A stretch of 64,000 bases of DNA from Laccaria trichodermophora (taxonomy: Eukaryota > Basidiomycota > Agaricomycetes > Agaricales > Hydnangiaceae), in contig JACTVC010000027.1 in NCBI GenBank assembly GCA_018417955.1, positions 186,001-250,000 on the forward strand, in the 5' to 3' direction. Positions 58,055 to 64,000 of this stretch are shown here, piece after piece. A program made the position numbers and the translations under genes. Positions within the stretch are counted from its first letter, which is position 1, and every line of letters begins with the position of its first letter. Under the pieces are notes generated by a model. It did no database searches and was not told the origin of the DNA. It was given only the letters and a program-made list of their open reading frames with translations.

Positions 58055-58315
58055 ATGAGTGGTGGTGGTGATTCACAGAATGAGGGGAGCATCGCATCGG
58101 CGGTGTTTGGTGTTTTTATCATAACCGATGACAAACACTTGAAATGGTACGATGCGGAAAGGCTGTGTAAAACGGTGGAGCTCACCAAGAAGAGATATGA
58201 CGGTCAATGGCCTGTTTCAATCGCTGTTGAGTACGTCGCTGGCGACGATGATGAGAGGTGGAAAGGAGATATGAGCAGGGTTGAAACGTTGACTGGCAGG
58301 TGGTTCGATTTATGA
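58055..58315 (+). CDS. Small hypothetical protein
   Basis: An 86-codon ATG-initiated frame divergent from the MARVEL gene, 147 bp from its start. It has a plausible folded composition (SAVFGVFIITDDKHLKWYDA, then ERLCKTVELTKKRYDGQWPV) and no repeats. I do not recognise it. A chance frame is possible, but the composition is better than that of most short frames here. Confidence 0.35.
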   Translation: MSGGGDSQNEGSIASAVFGVFIITDDKHLKWYDAERLCKTVELTKKRYDGQWPVSIAVEYVAGDDDERWKGDMSRVETLTGRWFDL

Positions 58316-58493
58316 ACATTCTTCACCACATGACGTCATCATTGAGTGTCAGCATCTTGTGCCTATCTCAAGCGCTCCATCCACAACACAAGCTCTATAA
58401 CTAATAAAGTATACCATAAACACGACATTTCTGAGCCTACAACAAGATAAGTAAGCATACATACATACAACCCATCTCCATTTCCCCATCTCA

Positions 58494-59333
58494 CTACACC
58501 CTCTTCCCCTCCCCATTCCCACTCCTCCAAACACCCATCTTATCCCTCTTCTTCACCGTAAAACACGCAATCCCAAGATACTCCGTAATATCCCTAATCA
58601 CAAGCGTAACAAACCTCGCATACGCAACGAACGAAATCACCAGCGTAACCCACACCACGACACTTGTATTCCGTATCGACGTCTGCAGAAACGGTGCCCT
58701 TCCAAATAACCTCGGGATATTTGCGTCAAGCGCAGCGAGGGCACTCCAGACCCAGATCCAGACCCATACAGGAAAGGGCGTGCTAGTGACATGCCCCAAG
58801 ATCATCCTTCCGACTTGGTGTGCGAATTGCAGACTCCACGCACAGAGGAAGGGGACGAAAGCGGCGGAGTAGAGGATGTACGAGTTGTTGTACTCTGGAT
58901 GGGAGAGCCACGCTACCTGCAAGAGCACCGTGAAGAGGAATGGGAGGACGAGGAGTAAGGGGTATGTGGTGAATCGCGCGTTGTTGGGGTTGATGCTGGT
59001 TGTGAGGAGACGTGCTTTCCGACGAGCGGCAGTGTATACGAGTAAAGACACACTCCCCAAATCGGGACAGCGACACATAGCTATCATGTCCCTGCCCCTG
59101 TGATTATTTGCCACCAAGGAGCTACAGCTCTGAAAGCCATGCGGAGCCTGAGTCTCGCGTTGGGCGGCGGGTTGCTGAGCGAAAAGAGAAGTGATGGTAC
59201 GTTCAGTGGAATGGTTGACAATTGAGGGACGAATTACTTCTGAAGTGTGTGATAGTGAATTTCGTGCGTGTTGAAGGTCGATTTTTGACTGTGCGGAACG
59301 TGCGGTTAGGTACACGCCACCGAACATAGTCAA
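58494..59333 (-). pseudogene. C-terminal part of an ethanolamine/cholinephosphotransferase
   Basis: The last 190 residues match the C-terminal membrane half of EPT1/CPT1-type CDP-alcohol phosphotransferases: AFVPFLCAWSLQFAHQVGRM, ALAALDANIPRLFGRAPFLQ, ARFVTLVIRDITEYLGIACF and a basic tail. These ER enzymes make phosphatidylethanolamine or phosphatidylcholine in the Kennedy pathway. The catalytic CDP-alcohol motif of the N-terminal half (DG...DG..AR...G...D...D) is absent, and nothing resembling it lies in the next kilobase upstream. The first 90 residues of the frame do not look like the family. The most likely reading is a truncated relic. Confidence 0.75.
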
Positions 59334-60370
59334 GACAGGGGTGGTGCATACCTAAGGAGCAGGGTGTTGGGGTTAATCATCGGCTTCCGTTGGTAAGAGG
59401 AAGAACGGCCTCCGTTGACGATGAAGAACCTATGCCGCAGAAGGTTTAACAAAGCCATTCGCTTCCAAAAACAGAAATTAGTTCAGTGGCAGGAAGGAGT
59501 GCAGAGCAATAAATGCACCTTACAAAACCCTGCTAGCTCTGCCATATCTTGCAAGGGCGGTGGGTTTACTTGATATTTCAGTGAGCTTAGACGACGGAGT
59601 GTTGATCTTACTTTCACGATGTTGCTCGTGGTCACTGGTGGAGACGATGACAAATGTTGATCAATAACGATTTCATCAATGTTGTCCTCGACTGTTATCA
59701 TCTCCGCCTCGACTGTCATCATCTCCGACAAACCTTTCTGCTCCATCATCGACTTGTCTACACATACTCTTCAGACTGATAGAACGGAACCCAAGAGTAG
59801 TCGTTGAGAGAGTGCCCCATTGACGTTGCCCTCGACCAACACCGTCCGACTACGATCTCAAGGTTGCCCTGGGCGTTACCCGCCAGCACCTTTGGCTGAG
59901 TAGCAAAACCGCGCTCAGACGGTTCCGCTGGCTATCTCGGATCGTTGAACCGTGTGTGTCCGTCCCTCTGGTCGACGACAAAACTAATGTGGGTCTCTTA
60001 TAGAGGTCATGCGCATACGCCGTGAAAAGATGTAAATGAAGTCGGCATTGGGTATGTGAGAGGCGAAGCTATTGAGTAACTGTTTCCAGATTCATCCAGG
60101 CCCCTTCTCGCTGACAAGCTTGTCTCGTCCGTCATTCAGCGCCGCTCGTGTCTCTTACGGACACATGCTGGTCACCGTCCATCATTTCTACCTCAAACTC
60201 GAGTAGCATATGCCCTGCTCGTCACCGTTGCAATCACCTGTTGAGGGCGGAATCTACAACAACTGGAGGACGAGTCCTGGAGATTGCCGTACGGGTTTGT
60301 ACGGTACGTCCACACTCTATCCCTTTCTAAGCGCCAGTTGTACCATCCTCTAGGGCTAGATTTATGCACA
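59334..60370. other. No gene recognised
   Basis: About 1 kb without a supported gene. I looked here for the missing N-terminal half of the phosphotransferase and did not find it. Confidence 0.45.
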
Positions 60371-61071
60371 TCAGAGTGAGCTGAGGCTCATACCCGTTGT
60401 TGGCGACGATTTCGACAAGCTCGACCTGACGAACCTGGGAGTCCACGGACTGGATGCCAATGGGCTACGGTAGGAGCCAGTCTCGGTGCGCTTCTCAGTA
60501 ACTGTGTTGGCGAGGAGGATACCAACGGTGATAGCGAACTGGTAACTGAAGACGAGGGTGCCACGAAGTTCGCGGGGGAAATTTTCGCACATGTAGAGGA
60601 TGATGATGGCGGAGACGTAACTTATACCGATACCGGCGATGACGCGATCGGCGACGAGGAGACCAAGACCATAGGAAGCAGCCTGGAGAATAACACCGTT
60701 GGGCGACGACCAAACCAATCCGCGGAGCCACAAGCATTGAGAGCACCTGCAGCAGTGGGTCAGAGAATTTTTTTTCATAAACGAGGTTGGACATACTGAA
60801 GAAAGCACCAGCAGAGAGGATAGACACAATGAAGGAGTGTGGGCACTGCGCGGACATCAATGCTGTTGCAGTGAGACCTTCAACGATGTGGGTGAACGTG
60901 ACACCATCCATGCAACCCTGTTGGGGATGGTCAGCACGGAGAGGGAATGCTTCAGATCTAGACAAAGACTTACTGAGTCATAACCAAAGAATAGGACGCG
61001 AACGCGCACAAAAGGTAGGCCTTGATCAGGATCATCATAGCTGACACTGGTGGCAGGCGGGGGGCGTTCAT
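60371..61071 (-). pseudogene. MFS sugar transporter fragment, frameshifted
   Basis: From the ATG at 61069-61071 (NAPRLPPVSAMMILIKAYLL), exons lead into a hexose-transporter-like N-terminal half: ISAGAFFSALNACGSADWFGRRPTV-type sequence with the diagnostic GRRPT. A later frame then has GLGLLVADRVIAGIGISYVS, IIILYMCENFPRELRGTLVF and ETGSYR. The switch between frames near 60690 shows a frameshift. Sequence homologous to the family stops after about 230 residues of the usual 520, so only helices 1-5 remain. It is a degraded relic of a proton/sugar symporter. Confidence 0.75.
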
Positions 61072-61384
61072 GACGTCGCCTGAGCGGCGTTGTGGAGATG
61101 GGGTGCTGTGGGCGGTTGTCAACTGGGGTTACGCAGAGGTGCGCAGAGCGTCCTTACCAGCGTGCGCACCTTGAGGCATTCAAATCCCTGCTATTTTTCG
61201 TAGGTCCACTGCAAGTGCCCAGACGCGCAGCCACTTATCATTACGGACTACTGTCGACATTTAAACCCAGATCCCCGGTAGCAGCCGTCAAAAAAATTAA
61301 ATAAACTCTGCCCCCTTTTCCAAAAGGTGCCAAGTTATTGGGCAAGCGAGATGCATTGCCAGCGCGCGATGATATTTTGTGAAA

Positions 61385-61663
61385 CTAGAACACCAATATT
61401 TTATCGAAGTCGTGGAACTCGACCAATATACCAGCCGCAGTTATATTCTCATACACCCCACCTCTCCTATCATCATCGTCCCCCGCGGCTTTAAAAGCAA
61501 TGAGTCTCCACCCAGCGTCCCGGGTCTTGTGTGCCGTGCCTCCGGCAGGGACAGTCGTCCAGCCGGCATGGGCAAGAGTTTGATTAGCACCGTCCGCTCC
61601 CTCGGAAATTTGGAAGGTTATAGCAACTTCCAACTTGTTGCGAACAAGAATATCCACGGCCAT
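61385..61663 (-). CDS. Small hypothetical protein
   Basis: A 92-codon single-exon frame starting MAVDILVRNKLEVAITFQIS and ending DFDKILVF. It is beta-rich in composition (alternating hydrophobics, HAGWTTVPAGGTAHKTRDAG) with no signal peptide. It looks like a genuine small soluble protein; I cannot name the family. It has no operon-like neighbours. Confidence 0.45.
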   Translation of the reverse strand: MAVDILVRNKLEVAITFQISEGADGANQTLAHAGWTTVPAGGTAHKTRDAGWRLIAFKAAGDDDDRRGGVYENITAAGILVEFHDFDKILVF

Positions 61664-63241
61664 ACTATTACATAAAGCGAGGCTCGGTCAAAACTGGAGG
61701 TCTCCGTATGGGGGCCGCTTGGCGAAGGCTTACTTTAGAAATGCTGATTACAAGACACGTTTGCACTTTGAAACGAGACTGGGCTGATTACTGTGTTCAG
61801 CCTTAGTAAGTATGCGGGTGATGATTCCTCAGACTACTCACCAACGATTGGCTTCGAGGATTGAGTTGTTGGGTCATCCCTCAAAAACGACCTCAGCTTT
61901 TATGGTCTTGTAGAATTCGCACTATATACTGGCAATCGAATTCGGCTTGTAACGCCGGCGGATCGGATAAGATCTATAAGAAGATTCATCTGAGCAATCT
62001 CGGGTGCAGACGCCGTACCGGCGTTGCCGGTTTGTGTGATCTTCGAATAAATTGACTTTCCCTTCAATGCCGGATGGTGGCGCCTTGATCTTCCTATCCT
62101 GTTCGTCAGCACGTACTTATTCTCAACGTGAACTCTCTTCATCTCTCCCTTCCTGGAATTCCAGGGCGCCAATACACCCGTCAAATGACTGTAATCCACA
62201 GTTTGGGGTTGAAACTGCCAGTCAACTCGGCCAAAGTCCATGGAAAACTCGTCAGATGACGTGCAGATGACTGTAGATCCACAGTTTCAGGGGGGACAAC
62301 TGTGCGTCGAGGCCAAAATTCGAGTGTCCAAATCCTCTACGAGAGAATATGTACATCGCACTACATACCGCCGTTCTGGCCTCCACTTCAACCAAATTCT
62401 ACGAGATGTGATTGGCTACCACACCCTTCAAACTAATTTTGGAACGGGGCGCAAACTACTTATGTACTAATGCGAAGTTGCGAATAGATACTTGAGCAAG
62501 AGGACCTCAAAACCTGGTCACTTGATGTTATACATTGAGTGCAGATAAGTAAGGCGACAGCGTGGGTCTGACCTTCCCGCCAGCTCTCAGCGCTCATGAA
62601 TCCTTTGCATCTTGGCACACTCCAAGAACGGTGGGTGAACAATACGTTACAGAGGGAATAGAGACGTCTTGTGAATAATGTCACCAGGGTGGAAACTTTC
62701 GCCTCGTCGTCTTTTTTGTAGCCCCTGTTTGCGTAGTATCTACCTCTTTCTTCGTACTTTCTTTAGTACACCACGAATCGAAGGTGCCGAGAGAAGCAAG
62801 AACCGATCCACCAAGCCGGGTGGAGTGCTCCTTGGAAGGTGAGACGTGACCCTGTTTGACGATACATTAACATGACTGCGTGTGATAGGGAAAATTTTTG
62901 GGGTACTAGAACCTTTGTACCAGCCATGTGCGTGGATTTCAACAGCGAAGTGAGCTCTGCTTCGAACTTCAAAGCGTGTATCAAGACGGCGGACCATTGT
63001 GGCTCCTCCAGAATCACCTGAACCAGAATCCCTTGATTTGGTGGATTCGACTTGAGAGCAACCGTCGCCCCATTCTATCCCGGGAGAAGGGTTGCAAAGG
63101 TATGAAAATACAATACTTATCAACGTTTTGATCCAGTATGGAAACACACAGCACCACGTCACAGACACGAGAGCGCGTGACTTGTTGGCAGTTGCTTCCT
63201 GCCTTCATCCTCTGGGGAGCCGACGCGTCTGGACTCTGATC
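61664..63241. other. No gene recognised
   Basis: Several short frames on both strands, none with convincing composition or splicing. Confidence 0.4.
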
Positions 63242-63347
63242 ATGAGTTGGTGGGAGATGGACGCGGGACGGAAATCTTGCGGAAATTCGACATGTACGTC
63301 AGATTTCCGCAAGATTTCTGTCCCACGTCCATCTCCCACCAACTCAT
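63242..63347. repeat. 106-bp palindrome (foldback or MITE remnant)
   Basis: Arms of 50 bp (63242-63291 and 63298-63347) begin ATGAGTTGGTGGGAGATGG, pair with about four mismatches and enclose a 6-base loop. No target duplication is evident. Confidence 0.9.
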
Positions 63348-63960
63348 CTACTCTTGCGCGTATATGCTCACCACTTTGGCCCTGACCAACAGAATCTCTC
63401 CCTCCAGGTCAACACTGGATCCTCCAATCTCGTCAGTACCTAGCCCGTTTGCCTGCACCCTTCTCGTCCTTTGCGCACAGACGGCCGGCCACTCATACGA
63501 TCTGTCCGCGTCCACATCGATGGGTAACAACCTCATCATCCCCTACCTCGGCGGTCAGATCAACGACCCCATCATCTGGGACCCCCAGGCGTTCGGTACG
63601 TATCTTCGTTCACTTACCCCTTTTTTTTGCCATTCTCATACTTCTCCACGGCTGCTGTGAACTAGGTTGCCAAATTGCCAACGAGCCGCTATCCTCACAC
63701 TTCAACGTTGTCGTCGGCCTCGCTCCACCTCTCGACTCCATCATCGCTAGCCTCATACCCCCCGTGACGAACAACAGTCCTGATGGCGCAGCCTGGGCGT
63801 ACAATCTCTTCTCCATTACCCCCCATATCAGCCGGCCCCGTCCAACGCTTCCTCTCCCTCTCCCTCTCCCGCCCCGGCAGCGACAAGATACCAGCCCTAC
63901 TATTGGGTGTCATCTAAGTACCCTCAACGTCTGGACGCGTTTGCCTACGATGCCATATGA
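63340..63960 (+). pseudogene. Pepsin-type (A1) aspartic protease relic
   Basis: Three frames carry consecutive pieces of a fungal A1 protease: the first active-site strand (SLQVNTGSSNLV, in which Asn replaces the usual catalytic Asp of DTGSS), then NNLIIPYLGGQINDPIIWDP. After a probable intron (63597-63667) come NEPLSSHFNVVVGLAPPLDS and DGAAWAYNLFSITP, then in another frame VQRFLSLSLSRPGSDKIPAL. At least two frame changes and the missing Asp show that it is non-functional. Secreted proteases of this type degrade external protein. The palindrome lies directly at its 5' side, and the 3' half runs towards the window end. Confidence 0.7.
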
Positions 63961-64000
63961 CCACCCACATGTCCTGACAAACACCACCACGAATAGGACG

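Overview
The window is fungal nuclear DNA, most likely from a mushroom-forming basidiomycete (Agaricomycetes). The signs are short GT-AG introns of about 45-60 nt, genes with many small exons, and basidiomycete-typical families: a DUF6533 membrane protein, a KDZ transposase with a CxC2 cysteine cluster, DUF6589 and BTB/POZ. I saw no bacterial features, rRNA or tRNA genes.

Positions 1 to about 45,400 are a stack of nested mobile elements. A decayed Ty3/gypsy chromovirus (minus strand, here G1) fills about 3.7-19.97 kb and seems to continue at 33.5-34.6 kb. Its gag frame is split by an 8,266-bp LTR element (N1, 10549-18814) with 577-bp LTRs that differ at one base, a 5-bp target duplication and one giant open frame of unknown function where gag-pol should be. 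The G1 leader is split by a 13.5-kb KDZ DNA transposon (19976-33503) carrying a transposase, a protein with a viroplasmin/RNase H1 N-terminal domain and an unknown accessory protein. The KDZ transposase gene is in turn split by a 3,750-bp foldback relative (28639-32388) made of two 1.6-kb inverted arms.

From 34.9 to 42.1 kb lie an unrecognised nuclear-type protein, a retroviral-integrase-like DDE transposase with one nonsense codon, a BTB-like gene with one nonsense codon, and an unrecognised multi-exon gene. The 5' part of the last one coincides with a 319-bp repeat that looks like the LTR of a non-coding retroelement (41819-45376).

From 46 kb on the window becomes ordinary gene space, except for the most striking object: a 5,572-bp element (47888-53459) with 219-bp terminal inverted repeats and a perfect 9-bp target duplication. 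It carries two convergent genes, a DUF6589 protein and a RecQ-like helicase, and sits inside the last coding part of a DUF6533 gene whose frame resumes on the other side. It looks like a DNA transposon for which I know no described family.

The right end holds an intact MUP1-like amino acid permease (13 exons), an intact MARVEL-domain protein (6 exons), and gene relics: the C-terminal half of an ethanolamine/cholinephosphotransferase, a frameshifted sugar transporter and a frameshifted pepsin-type protease next to a 106-bp palindrome. Exon boundaries were worked out by eye from reading frame, splice signals and family resemblance.
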